DNA from: Pseudomonas sp. SL4(2022)
GTDB lineage: Bacteria; Pseudomonadota; Gammaproteobacteria; Pseudomonadales; Pseudomonadaceae
Assembly: GCF_026625725.1 (NCBI RefSeq)
Contig: NZ_CP113060.1
Span: forward strand, 124,001-188,000
DNA length: 64,000 nt
Direction of reading: 5' to 3'
In this document: positions 11,220-19,652 of the stretch, piece by piece
How positions within the stretch are numbered: position 1 is the first letter of the stretch
Layout of the letters: every line of letters begins with the position of its first letter
Position numbers and translations under genes: made by a program
Notes under the pieces: model-generated
Seen by the model: the letters and a program-made list of their open reading frames with translations, nothing else
Told to the model about the DNA's origin: nothing
The model's database searches: none

Positions 11220-12815
11220 TCAATCCTGCAGCAACACGCCAGGTGCCAGGCGCTGCTCGGGGTCGAAGTGCCCGGCCAATGCCTTGAGCGTGGCCATACC
11301 CAGCTCGCCCTTCTCCACCGGCAGGTAAGGCGCGTGATCGCGGCCGACACCATGCTGATGACTGATGGTGCCGCGGTTCTCGGCGATGGTCAGGCTGGCG
11401 GCATGCTTGAGCTTCTGCCAGCGCGCCATGGCCTCGGCGTAGTTCGCACCCGGGCGGAACACGTAGGTGGTGTAGATGCTCGAGCCTTCGTTGTAGACGT
11501 GGGACAGGTGGGTAAACACATGCACCTGCTCGCCCTCTTCGCTCAAGCCGTTGCGCAGGCTGGTTTCGACCTTGTTCAGCAGGTTGTCGACATTGCTCCA
11601 GTCGGTGGCGGTTTCCAGGGTGTCCACCGCATAGCCAGCGGCCCACAGGCCATGGCGCAGGTAGGGGAAACGGAAGCGGTTTTCTGCCCATTTTTTGCCC
11701 AGCAAGGTGCCGGTAAACACGCCGTCAAAGCGCTTCAGCAACGTCTTCGCCTGCTTCAGCGAGGCGGCGTTCTGTGTGCGGCTACCGGTTACGCCGAAGG
11801 TCAGCATGCACTTGCCCTCACGCGCGCCGCGCAGTGCCAGGTATTTCTCCAACCAGGCGATCTGCTGCGGATGACCGGCCAATGCAAGTTGAGTTTTAGT
11901 CTCGATGGCGTTGGACAGGCGCAGCATCGACAGCGGCACCCGCGCCTGAGCCAAGCTGCGAATGGCGCTCAGCGCTTGCTGCCAGTCGGGCAAAAACACC
12001 GCGTAGAAATTCTCCTGCTCGGCCAGGCGGGTGATGCGCACCTTGACCTCGGAGATGATGCCGAAGCGCCCTTCGGAGCCCATGAGGATTTCGCGCAGGT
12101 CCGGGCCGGCGGCTGAGGCCGGGAAGGTTGGAATCTCCAGGGTGCCGGCAAAGGTCTCGACCTTGCCGCCGGCAAACAATTGCTCGATGCGCCCGTAGCG
12201 CAGCGACTGCTGGCCACTGGAACGGCTGGCGACCCAGCCACCCAAAGTCGACAGCTCCCACGACTGCGGGAAATGGCCGAGTGTATAGCCCTGCGCGCGC
12301 AGCTGGCTTTCCACTTGCGGACCATTGGCGCCAGGGCCGAAGGTGGCGATTAGGCTGTCGTGGTCGATCTCGATCAGCTTGCTCATGCGTGCCAGCGACA
12401 GGGTCAGCACCGGTTTGCTGCCGGCCTGCGGGTTGATATGGCCGGCCACCGAGGTACCGCCGCCGTAGGGAATCACGATCAGGTCATGCTGGCTGGCCCA
12501 GGCCAGCAACTCGCGGATCTGCGCGGCGCTTTCCGGATAGGCTACGCCATCGGGGAACACCCCGAAATCGCCGGAACGCATCGCCAGCCAGTCCGGCAGG
12601 CTCTGGCCACGGGCGTGACGCACACGGTCTTCGGCATTCAGGCTGATCAGCGGATGGGCCTGCAGACGCGAGGCCGGCACCTGCGCCAGCACCTGTTCCA
12701 GGCTAGCATCAGCAAGCACCTGGCCCGGTCCGACCAGTTCGGCCAGAAATGCCTCGCCATGAGCCGGCAGCTCCACCACGGTTGCTTCATCACCCCAGCC
12801 ATTCCAACGTCGCAT
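11220..12815 (-). CDS. FAD-binding oxidase, alkyl-DHAP synthase (AGPS)-like
   Basis: This 531-residue flavoprotein belongs to the VAO/PCMH family. The FAD-binding motif reads IPYGGGTSVAGHINP (about residues 114-128), and a C-terminal FAD-oxidase domain ends with ISHQHGVGRDH. That matches the His-rich active-site loop of alkyldihydroxyacetonephosphate synthase. AGPS forms the ether bond of ether lipids from acyl-DHAP; bacterial relatives are poorly characterised. It is the first gene of the operon with the GlpD-like enzyme and the FGGY kinase, and it is divergent from the AraC-type regulator. The start ATG at 12815 follows GGGAGACAC. Confidence 0.85.
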   Translation of the reverse strand: MRRWNGWGDEATVVELPAHGEAFLAELVGPGQVLADASLEQVLAQVPASRLQAHPLISLNAEDRVRHARGQSLPDWLAMRSGDFGVFPDGVAYPESAAQIRELLAWASQHDLIVIPYGGGTSVAGHINPQAGSKPVLTLSLARMSKLIEIDHDSLIATFGPGANGPQVESQLRAQGYTLGHFPQSWELSTLGGWVASRSSGQQSLRYGRIEQLFAGGKVETFAGTLEIPTFPASAAGPDLREILMGSEGRFGIISEVKVRITRLAEQENFYAVFLPDWQQALSAIRSLAQARVPLSMLRLSNAIETKTQLALAGHPQQIAWLEKYLALRGAREGKCMLTFGVTGSRTQNAASLKQAKTLLKRFDGVFTGTLLGKKWAENRFRFPYLRHGLWAAGYAVDTLETATDWSNVDNLLNKVETSLRNGLSEEGEQVHVFTHLSHVYNEGSSIYTTYVFRPGANYAEAMARWQKLKHAASLTIAENRGTISHQHGVGRDHAPYLPVEKGELGMATLKALAGHFDPEQRLAPGVLLQD

Positions 12816-12930
12816 CTGTGTCTCCCGGATATTTCAGTCACCCTTGATGGCTGCCTATACTAGCGAGCCGTTGCAGGGCGTCACTGTCTGATCGAGCCAG
12901 GCGTTATCGCCAATCAAGACAATCAAAATA

Positions 12931-13133
12931 AGAACCTGTCTCGGATCTGCTGCGCGTCGGCGATACTGCGTTAAAAATGACCTCGGAAGCCGCTAGCGGC
13001 TAACGCACTTTAGTGCGGCTTCGAAGGAGCGAGTGAAACGAGTAATGCTCATTTACAGCTCGTAAACTCCGCTTCCTCGGCCATTTTTCCTTGTCTCGCT
13101 CTAGCTCGCGCGATCCGAAACAGGCTCTAGGAA
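12931..13133. repeat. Dispersed intergenic repeat, copy 2 (inverted)
   Basis: This is an inverted relative of the repeat at 7906-8050. It contains internal palindromes AGCCGCTAGCGGCT (12988-13001) and CGCACTTTAGTGCG (13004-13017) that the first copy lacks. It occupies most of the divergent gap between the AGPS-like gene and the AraC-type regulator, so it separates or overlaps their promoters. No gene is visible in the gap. Confidence 0.65.
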
Positions 13134-13152
13134 CTCAGAATAAGAACAGCTC

Positions 13153-14175
13153 ATGGAAAACCTCGGCTATACCTCCGTCCCCTCCCTGCTCAAATACCTG
13201 CGCCATGCCGAGCAATTGGGTGTGGACATCGACCAAGCCTTGGCCGCCGCCGGTATCAAGGCCGACGAGTTGACCGACAACAGCAAGCGCCTCCCCAGTG
13301 AAACCCACGAGCGCCTGCTCGGCCACCTGTTGCAGGTCTCCGATGACCCGCTGTTTGGCCTGCACTGCGCGCGCTTTGTGCAGCCAGGCTCATGGAGTGT
13401 GTTGGGCTATATCACCATGAACTGCGCCACCCTCGGTGAGGCCATGAGCCGCATCGTGCCTTACGAGAAACTGGTGGGCGATATGGGGGTCAGCCGAGTC
13501 GAAGCCGGCACAGATCACGTTCGCCTGATCTGGACCTGTCGTCATCAGGCTGAGCCAATTCGCCGGCACATGGTGGAGAACGTACTGGCCTCCTGGCTAC
13601 TCTATGCGCGCTGGATCTCCGACTCAGACAGCTCGCCGCGGGAGGTGTGGTTCGAGCACGCCCTGCCTGAGGGGGCGGATTTGGCGGAGTATCAAGCGAT
13701 TTTCGGCTGCCCGATCCGCTTCGAGCAAAGCTGCAATGCGCTGATCGTGCCGCTGGAATACCTCGCCGTGCCGCTGCGCCAGGCCGATGCCAACTTGCTG
13801 CGCACCTTGGAAGAACATGCCCTCACGCTGATGGCCGGGCTGGACGACAACGAGCCGCTGCCACACCGGGTAAAGAACGCCCTGCGCCTCCTGCTCAAGC
13901 ATGGATTGCCGCGCAAGGAACGGGTGGCAGAGAAATTCAACATGACGGTGCGCACCCTGCAGCGCCACCTGCAACTGGCCGGCACCAGTTACCAGCAGAT
14001 TCTCGATGAATTGCGCCAGGAACTGGCCGAGCACTACCTGCTGCGCAGCGACCTGGCGATACAGGACATCGCCAGCTACCTGGGCTTTACCGAATCACGC
14101 TCCTTCCACCGCAGCTTCAAGACTTGGACGGGGCAGACGCCGGGCGAGTTTCGCGAAAGCCGGCGTACGGGTTAA
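13153..14175 (+). CDS. AraC family transcriptional regulator
   Basis: This 340-residue DNA-binding regulator has an N-terminal ligand-binding domain of the arabinose-binding type (about residues 20-200). A C-terminal AraC double helix-turn-helix follows, with VAEKFNMTVRTLQRHL and IQDIASYLGFTESRSFHRSF, then the family end motif TPGEFR. It is transcribed away from the AGPS/GlpD/FGGY operon across a 337-base gap and is the obvious candidate regulator of that operon. The inducer is unknown. Confidence 0.9.
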   Translation: MENLGYTSVPSLLKYLRHAEQLGVDIDQALAAAGIKADELTDNSKRLPSETHERLLGHLLQVSDDPLFGLHCARFVQPGSWSVLGYITMNCATLGEAMSRIVPYEKLVGDMGVSRVEAGTDHVRLIWTCRHQAEPIRRHMVENVLASWLLYARWISDSDSSPREVWFEHALPEGADLAEYQAIFGCPIRFEQSCNALIVPLEYLAVPLRQADANLLRTLEEHALTLMAGLDDNEPLPHRVKNALRLLLKHGLPRKERVAEKFNMTVRTLQRHLQLAGTSYQQILDELRQELAEHYLLRSDLAIQDIASYLGFTESRSFHRSFKTWTGQTPGEFRESRRTG

Positions 14176-14225
14176 CCCGCTTGGTTGATGGTTGAAACGC
14201 CATCCAGCTCAGTGCCACGCGCCAA

Positions 14226-14288
14226 GCGTAGGGTGGATGACGCTGTTTTCATCCACCACAAGGAGACAGCAGGTGCGCCGCCCTACCC
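14226..14288. repeat. Short palindromic intergenic element
   Basis: The element is bounded by GTAGGG (14228-14233) and CCCTAC (14281-14286). It contains a 9-bp stem GGTGGATGA / TCATCCACC at 14232-14240 and 14249-14257. The right end overlaps the TAG stop of moeA at 14285-14283, so the element supplies the end of that gene. It may also end transcription of the araC-type gene and moeA, which converge here. Confidence 0.65.
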
Positions 14289-15497
14289 GAGGATTTCACT
14301 CAACGGAATAAAGCGCAGACTATCGCCCTCGGCCAAGGTGGTATTTTCCAACACTTCGGCAAGCCCCTCAGCCCAGGCCGCGCTGCGCAGCACCCCGGAG
14401 CTCTGGTTCGGGTAAGGCACCACCCGGCCATTTTCCAGGCGCGCGCGCAGGTATTCACGGCGGTTGCCCGGTTTGCTCCAGGTGAAACCCGCGGGCATCG
14501 GAAAGCCCAACGGTTCGACCCGCTGCACACCTAGACGGCGCAACAGATAAGGCCGCGCCAGCAGGCCGAACGTCACCAGGGTCGAGGCCGGATTGCCCGG
14601 CAGACCGATCACTGGCACACCGCGAAATTGCCCACAGGTCAGCGGCTTGCCCGGTTTGATCGCCAGCTTCCACAGCGCCAGCTCACCCTCTTCACGCAGG
14701 GCCATACCGAGGAAATCCGCCTCGCCCACAGACACGCCACCAGTGGAGAGAATCAGGTCAACATCACTCAACGCAGCCAGCGCCGCACGGGTCTGTTGCA
14801 GGTCATCAAGCAGAATGCCGCCATCCACCACCTCACAGCCCAGACGCTGTAGCCAGGCGATCAGTAAACGGCGGTTACTGTTGTAGATCTGTCCTGGCCC
14901 CAGCGACTGACCAGGCTCGACCAGCTCATCGCCGGTGGACAACACAGCCACCCGCGGCCGCCGGCGCACCGTCAATTCGGCGCAACCCAGGGAAGCCGCC
15001 AAGCCCAGTTCGATCGGGCCTAAACGAGTACCGGCCGGCAAGACGGAATCGCCAAGACGGGTTTCCTGACCCTGGGCACGCACGTTCTGCCCGCGCTTAA
15101 GCGGCTCGCTAAAGGCGACTCGGCCATCTTCACCGAGCACGGCGTTTTCCTGCATTTCCACCGTATCAGCGCCGGCTGGCAGCGGCGCGCCGGTAAAGAT
15201 CCGCGCACAGGTGCCGGGCAGCAACGGCTGCGGCGCAATGCCGGCCTGAATGCGCTGGCTGACGACCAGCGGCTCACCCTTCCAATCGGCCAGGCGCAGG
15301 GCGTAACCGTCCATGGCGCTGTTGTCCCAAGGCGGCAGAGCCAAGCCGGCCACCAGCGGCGCAGCCAAAACCCTGCCCGCGGCATCGCTCAAGGCAACTG
15401 GTTCGGTCTCAACAATCGCACTGGCCTCGGCCTGCGCCAGCAAACGCGCCAGCGCCGCCTCGACGGGCATCAATCCGGGTTTGTCACAGCAGCTCAT
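14283..15497 (-). CDS. moeA: Molybdopterin molybdenumtransferase MoeA
   Basis: MoeA inserts molybdate into adenylated molybdopterin to give molybdenum cofactor. The 404-residue protein shows the family motifs PPWDNSAMDGYALR near residue 60 and STGGVSVGEADF in the MoeA/MogA-fold domain. Its ATG overlaps the moaB stop (ATGA), so I reject 17 upstream codons of open frame. The last codons coincide with a dispersed palindromic element. It acts with MoaB (preceding gene) and MobA (divergent gene). Confidence 0.95.
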   Translation of the reverse strand: MSCCDKPGLMPVEAALARLLAQAEASAIVETEPVALSDAAGRVLAAPLVAGLALPPWDNSAMDGYALRLADWKGEPLVVSQRIQAGIAPQPLLPGTCARIFTGAPLPAGADTVEMQENAVLGEDGRVAFSEPLKRGQNVRAQGQETRLGDSVLPAGTRLGPIELGLAASLGCAELTVRRRPRVAVLSTGDELVEPGQSLGPGQIYNSNRRLLIAWLQRLGCEVVDGGILLDDLQQTRAALAALSDVDLILSTGGVSVGEADFLGMALREEGELALWKLAIKPGKPLTCGQFRGVPVIGLPGNPASTLVTFGLLARPYLLRRLGVQRVEPLGFPMPAGFTWSKPGNRREYLRARLENGRVVPYPNQSSGVLRSAAWAEGLAEVLENTTLAEGDSLRFIPLSEILG

Positions 15498-16033
15498 CCA
15501 CGGCTCTCGCAGGCGGCCACCGACTTGAGGTGCGGAACGAAATTGCACGGGCGATGACGGTTATCCAGCTGTTCGCCAAGAATACCGTCCCAGGCGGTGC
15601 GGCAGGCGTTGGTCGAACCAGGCAGGCAGCACACCAGCGTGCCGTTGGCCAGGCCGGCCAGAGCGCGGGATTGAATCGTGGAAGTGCCGATATCAGGCAC
15701 GGAAATCTGCCGGAACAGCTCACCAAAACCATCGACCTGTTTGTCCAGCAAACAGCTCACCGCTTCCGGGGTGCTGTCGCGGCCGGTAAAGCCGGTACCG
15801 CCGGTAATCAGCACCACCTGCACCTGATCCTCGGCAATCCAGGTGGCGACCTGGGCGCGAATCTTGTAAAGATCATCCTTGAGCAAAACCCGAGCGGCGA
15901 GCTGATGGCCGGCCGCCTGCAGGCGATCAACAAACAGCTGGCCGGAGGTGTCAGTCTCTAGGCTGCGGGTGTCACTGACGGTCAACACCGCAATATTCAA
16001 GGGCACGAAATGTGCCTCGGCCTTGTGGTTCAT
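15494..16033 (-). CDS. moaB: Molybdenum cofactor biosynthesis protein MoaB
   Basis: This MogA/MoaB-fold protein of 179 residues probably catalyses adenylylation of molybdopterin ahead of MoeA. It has ITGGTGFTGRDSTPEAV and the end motif LPGSTNACRTAWDGIL. The start is ATG at 16033 (MNHKAEAHFVP); an upstream extension of the frame runs into mobA territory. It overlaps moeA by four bases. Confidence 0.94.
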   Translation of the reverse strand: MNHKAEAHFVPLNIAVLTVSDTRSLETDTSGQLFVDRLQAAGHQLAARVLLKDDLYKIRAQVATWIAEDQVQVVLITGGTGFTGRDSTPEAVSCLLDKQVDGFGELFRQISVPDIGTSTIQSRALAGLANGTLVCCLPGSTNACRTAWDGILGEQLDNRHRPCNFVPHLKSVAACESRG

Positions 16034-16101
16034 GGCAGGCTTCCGGTTATGGGCGATAATGCCCGCCGTTATATCACAGGCCCGCCGCTGGAGGCTCCGC
16101 C

Positions 16102-16731
16102 ATGCCCGCCCCCGATAACCTGCCCGGCTGTTCCGTATTGCTCCTGGCGGGTGGTCGCGGCCAACGCATGGGCGGTGCCGACAAGGGTTTGCTCGACTGG
16201 CAGGGCCGCCCACTGATTGCCTGGCTGCATGAGCGAGTACGGCCGTTGACCGACGACCTGCTTATCTCCTGCAACCGCAACGCCGAGCGTTATGCGCCCT
16301 TTGCTGATCGTCTGGTCAGTGATGAGGCCGCGGATTATCAAGGCCCGTTGGCAGGCATTCGTGCTGGTCTGCGTGTGGCCCGACATGCCAACCTGCTGAT
16401 CCTGCCGTGCGATGCGCCACAGCTGGACAACGCACTGCTTCAGGCCCTGCTGAGCCAGGCCGGTGAGCGCGCGGTGGTGATCCGCCAGGGCGAGTTTCTC
16501 GAGCCGCTGTTCAGCATCATCCCCTGTACGTTGCGAGCGGATCTGGAGCGCGCCTGGCAGGCCGGAGAACGCAGCCCGCAACGCTGGTTGCGCAGCCTGG
16601 CCCCCCTGACCATCGACTGCCTACCCGGTGATCAGCGCCTGGCCAATCTGAACACCCCGGAGCTGCTTGCAGCGGCTGATCAGCCACCGCCAGGGAACTT
16701 GGCTGGAAAAGTTTCGTCACACGCAGGGTAA
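16102..16731 (+). CDS. mobA: Molybdenum cofactor guanylyltransferase MobA
   Basis: MobA transfers GMP to molybdenum cofactor to make the guanine-dinucleotide form used by DMSO-reductase-family enzymes. The 209-residue protein has LLAGGRGQRMGGADKGL and the metal-binding LPCDAPQLD. It is divergent from moaB-moeA with a gap of only 68 bases, so both promoters share that space. Confidence 0.94.
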   Translation: MPAPDNLPGCSVLLLAGGRGQRMGGADKGLLDWQGRPLIAWLHERVRPLTDDLLISCNRNAERYAPFADRLVSDEAADYQGPLAGIRAGLRVARHANLLILPCDAPQLDNALLQALLSQAGERAVVIRQGEFLEPLFSIIPCTLRADLERAWQAGERSPQRWLRSLAPLTIDCLPGDQRLANLNTPELLAAADQPPPGNLAGKVSSHAG

Positions 16732-16757
16732 AAATTCTATCAATCAAGGAGAACCCT

Positions 16758-16979
16758 ATGACTCAGCGGATTATTCCGGCATTGCTGCTAACCCTGGGCC
16801 TGCTCGCGCTGACAGGCTGCGCATCACCAGCGGTCATAACCCTCAATGACGGCCGCGAAATCCAGACCATCGACGAGCCGCATTTCGACAAGCATTCGGG
16901 CTTCTACGAATTCGAACAACTTGATGGTAAACGCGCCAAGGTCAACAAAGACCAGGTACGTACCGTCAAGGAACTCTAA
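16758..16979 (+). CDS. YgdI/YgdR family small lipoprotein
   Basis: This 73-residue lipoprotein has a signal peptide ending in the lipobox LTGC at about residues 18-21, followed by a small SH3-like YgdI/YgdR (DUF903) domain ([25 protein letters not shown]). It starts with a clear AAGGAGA ribosome site, 26 bases after mobA. Its function is unknown. Confidence 0.9.
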   Translation: MTQRIIPALLLTLGLLALTGCASPAVITLNDGREIQTIDEPHFDKHSGFYEFEQLDGKRAKVNKDQVRTVKEL

Positions 16980-17070
16980 GCTCAGCTCCCAGACGCTTGC
17001 ACAAGTGGCGTCTGGGTCTATCACGGCCTCTCCAGACGGCATTTCGATAGAAAAATTAAGCGCTAACCCC

Positions 17071-17098
17071 TTGTGCAGTAAAACTTTTTCAGTACAAT
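17071..17098 (+). promoter_or_regulatory. Sigma-70 promoter of tRNA-Pro
   Basis: TTGTGC at 17071-17076 and TACAAT at 17093-17098 are 16 bases apart. The -10 ends 11 bases before the tRNA 5' end, a normal layout for a tRNA gene. Confidence 0.65.
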
Positions 17099-17109
17099 CT
17101 CGACGCATT

Positions 17110-17186
17110 CGGAGTGTAGCGCAGCTTGGTAGCGCGTCTCGTTCGGGACGAGAAGGTCGCAGGTTCGAATCCTGTCTCTCCGACCA
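17110..17186 (+). tRNA. tRNA-Pro (CGG)
   Basis: The 77-base cloverleaf has acceptor arms CGGAGTG / CTCTCCG with discriminator A and encoded CCA. The D loop reads AGCTTGGTAGC, the anticodon stem CTCG/CGAG encloses TTCGGGA with anticodon CGG, and the T arm reads GGTTCGAATCC. It is followed at once by a strong terminator. Confidence 0.95.
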
Positions 17187-17192
17187 AACCGC

Positions 17193-17226
17193 ATAAAAAA
17201 ACCCGCTTTAAAGCGGGTTTTTTTAT
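17193..17226. terminator. Rho-independent terminator after tRNA-Pro
   Basis: The near-perfect palindrome AAACCCGCTTT / AAAGCGGGTTT is flanked by A and T runs, so it can end transcription in both directions. The glutaredoxin-like gene converges on it. Confidence 0.9.
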
Positions 17227-17283
17227 GCGTATCAGAAAACACGTTACGACCTGCACCTACTCCAGAAAGACTGCGTCCAGCGT

Positions 17284-17526
17284 TCAGAAAACACGCAAAA
17301 AATCGACAATCTGCTCAGCCTCAAATGGCCAACTGAGCTCGGCACCCGTATCAACGCGGCGCAACACAGGGATGCGCAGACCGTAGTCAGCAACCCAGTG
17401 CTCCTTATCAGCAATATCGATCAGCTCGACCAGCAGCCCCTGTTCGACAAAGGGCATCAGCAGCGCCTCAGCCACTTCACAGAGATGGCAGCCGAGTGTG
17501 CCGAGTAACTGACATTCCGGAAGCAT
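17284..17526 (-). CDS. Glutaredoxin family protein (DUF836)
   Basis: This small thioredoxin-fold protein of 80 residues has a CHLC redox motif in LGTLGCHLCEVAE and the cis-Pro segment RIPVLRR. I prefer the ATG at 17526 (MLPECQL); six more codons are open upstream to an ATG at 17544. The redox partner is unknown. Confidence 0.88.
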   Translation of the reverse strand: MLPECQLLGTLGCHLCEVAEALLMPFVEQGLLVELIDIADKEHWVADYGLRIPVLRRVDTGAELSWPFEAEQIVDFLRVF

Positions 17527-17575
17527 CTGCCTCCCTCCAATCATGATCGGAAGGGCAGTCTAACATTGCCTCGGG

Positions 17576-18733
17576 CTAGGCACTCAGTGACTTGCTGCCA
17601 TCCAATGCCTGGGGGAGAAGGTTTTGCAGGCCATCCAACAAACGGCTGTTGAGCTGCTCAGCCTTATCAAGACGACCGCTGTCGAAGCGTTCATCCAGCG
17701 AGAAACCGCCTTTGAGCAGATCGAGCAAACTGCCTTTGGCACCACCTTCTTCGGTCAACTGACTGGCACTGCGCAACGCTTCAAGCAGACCCTGGGCGTA
17801 ATCCATCAGTGAAGCATTGACTGCGCTGGCCGCCTGACCGCCATCCTGAGCCACCGCACTGTATGCATCAGTGGCCTGGCGCACTGTGGTTTGAGTCAGG
17901 CGTAAGGACATCGATGCCAGCTGTTCGCCATCCATGTCCAGTGCCATCGCACGATCAAAGGCACCTGACAAATCGCCAGCGTAGAATTTGTCGGAGAGTT
18001 CCTGCACCTGACCGAACAGTTTTTCCAGTGCACCGCGCTCCTCATCGTCCAACTCGCCTTCCACACTGACCTGCCAGGCACCGATCTGCAGGCTGCCGGA
18101 CTGGCTGCTGGCGACCAGTGCACTGCTCGCGCCATTGCTACTAGCGGCCACTGCACTCTGCGACCAATTGGCTGAAGCCTGGGCAATGGATATACGCAAA
18201 CGATCACCGTCACGAGTCGTCACCTCCATATCGAAGGTTTCTGCCTGCGCAGCAAAGCGCTCGCGGTAAGCGGCCGCAGCAACAGTGCCAGAGCCGGCGG
18301 GCGTGGACGGTTTGAAGCGGTTATCCAGGGCACTGAAACCATCCTGGATTTTCTGGTAGGTGTCGTCGATATCGCTCGCCACCTTGCCTTGCAGCACACC
18401 CATGCCGTCGAGAATCTTGCGGGCTTCGGCAAAGCCCTTTTCCACACCACTGCGCGCCTGCTCCAGCAAACCCTGCAGCTTGCTCGGATCCGCTCCAGCC
18501 GCTTGTTCACTCTGCAAGCGCTGCTCGATAAAGCCGAGAATCCGCCCGGCAACTTTCTCCGGGGTGTAGTCATTGGCTTTACCCGCCAGGGCGCCGGGTT
18601 CAAGACCAAGGCGTTCGGCAAGACGATTGGCCAAGGTGGCCTGTGCATCGGCAGCCGAATTGCGAACGGACGGCTGGGCAGTGGCCGCAGCAGAACGGGA
18701 TGGGGAGGATGAAAGCGAGGCCAGCGGATTCAT
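17576..18733 (-). CDS. DUF5610 domain-containing protein
   Basis: This 385-residue protein of unknown function has a Ser/Ala-rich start, an acidic helical N-terminal half (about residues 35-130) and a conserved central region with TTRDGDRLRISIAQ and QIGAWQVSVEGELDDEE. There is no signal peptide or membrane segment. I start at ATG 18733 (MNPLASLSSS). Assignment to DUF5610 is from recall of the family's general pattern. It is transcribed alone. Confidence 0.7.
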   Translation of the reverse strand: MNPLASLSSSPSRSAAATAQPSVRNSAADAQATLANRLAERLGLEPGALAGKANDYTPEKVAGRILGFIEQRLQSEQAAGADPSKLQGLLEQARSGVEKGFAEARKILDGMGVLQGKVASDIDDTYQKIQDGFSALDNRFKPSTPAGSGTVAAAAYRERFAAQAETFDMEVTTRDGDRLRISIAQASANWSQSAVAASSNGASSALVASSQSGSLQIGAWQVSVEGELDDEERGALEKLFGQVQELSDKFYAGDLSGAFDRAMALDMDGEQLASMSLRLTQTTVRQATDAYSAVAQDGGQAASAVNASLMDYAQGLLEALRSASQLTEEGGAKGSLLDLLKGGFSLDERFDSGRLDKAEQLNSRLLDGLQNLLPQALDGSKSLSA

Positions 18734-18994
18734 GGCAAAGTACCTGGGCGGTGTATCTGACTGGTTGGCGGCCGCCAAGGGGGAAACTTTAGCGCCAGCC
18801 TCACCCAACCGATCAACGGCATAGTTCGCCTACTAGAGCGGTTGCTCACACGCGCCTGCGCTGCTCTCGCTGAGATATCGGCCGACGGGCCGAGCAAAGC
18901 CTAAGAGCCACGGGCTGTCACCCCATGTTTTATTGCGCCTCGCCGTAACAGATCGGCCATAAAGCCGACCCGCACACACGAGGAGCTAACAATC

Positions 18995-19578
18995 ATGACT
19001 CAATCTCCCCTCGCCCGTGCTGCGGCGCTCGCCACACACACTGGGTACCTGCCTCACCCTGCCATCGCTGGCCCAAGCAGAATTTATCAAGGACAGTAAA
19101 GCCACAGTCGAAGCGCGTAACGCCTACTTCAACCGATGAAAGCCGCAGCAACATCGATATCAAAGCGTTTGGGCCGATGGTCACCTAAGGCATTCAGGGC
19201 CACAGCTTTGACCTGGGCTACCAGAAAATGAGCGGTGACACCGGCTTTGCCTACATCAACAGCACCGACCCGTTCCTGATCAACTATGTGCAGATCAGCG
19301 ACTTTGCCAACAAGAACGAAAAGTCCTGGCAGGTGCGGTATGACTTCAACTCCGCCGGCGTCGGCATTCCGGGGCTGACGTTTATGACCCGTTACCTGAC
19401 TGGTGACAACGTCGAACTGGCCGCCAACCGCTCCGAAGGCAAAGAGTGGGGACGCAACACCGAGCTGATGTATGTGTTCCAAGAAGGCGCCTTGAAAAAT
19501 CTGGGCGTTCGCTCGAACGTTGCCAACGACCTCGATGAAAACCGCCTGATCGTCAGCTACACCCTGCCGCTGTTTTAA
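18995..19578 (+). pseudogene. Internally deleted OprD-family porin relic
   Basis: ATG at 18995 with an AGGAG site begins a porin signal sequence, but a frameshift follows. The mature N-terminus AEFIKDSKATVEARN-AYFNR can be read in another frame up to TGA near 19135. The text then jumps to the C-terminal third of an OprD protein (DESRSNIDIKAFG, a stop at 19186, then GIQGHSFDLGYQKMSG). From about 19228 the frame is open to the terminal YTLPLF, with the C-terminal Phe of outer-membrane barrels. About 250 central residues are missing. OprD proteins take up amino acids or aromatic acids; this copy cannot work. Confidence 0.85.
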
Positions 19579-19603
19579 GCCTCAACACTTAAGCGGTTGT
19601 CAT

Positions 19604-19636
19604 AAAAAAGGCCCGGACACTGTCCGGGCCTTTTGC
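19604..19636. terminator. Bidirectional terminator, oprD relic / amt
   Basis: A strong stem GGCCCGGAC / GTCCGGGCC with a three-base loop is flanked by AAAAAA upstream and TTTT downstream. It ends the ammonium transporter gene and the relic from both sides. Confidence 0.9.
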
Positions 19637-19652
19637 ATTAACGCTAATGCGA

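Noticed and set aside
8288..11328. Long plus-strand open frames opposite the FGGY kinase and GlpD-like genes
   Set aside because: Both run antisense to genes with clear family motifs and encode Gln/His/Arg-rich products typical of reverse-strand shadows.
11218..11691. N-terminal extension of the GlpD-like protein by 158 codons
   Set aside because: The extension overlaps the AGPS-like coding region and has no similarity to GlpD. The TGATG overlap with AGGA gives a normal start.
19228..19578. A stand-alone 116-codon gene
   Set aside because: The sequence is the C-terminal third of an OprD porin, without signal peptide, and the N-terminal end lies out of frame upstream.
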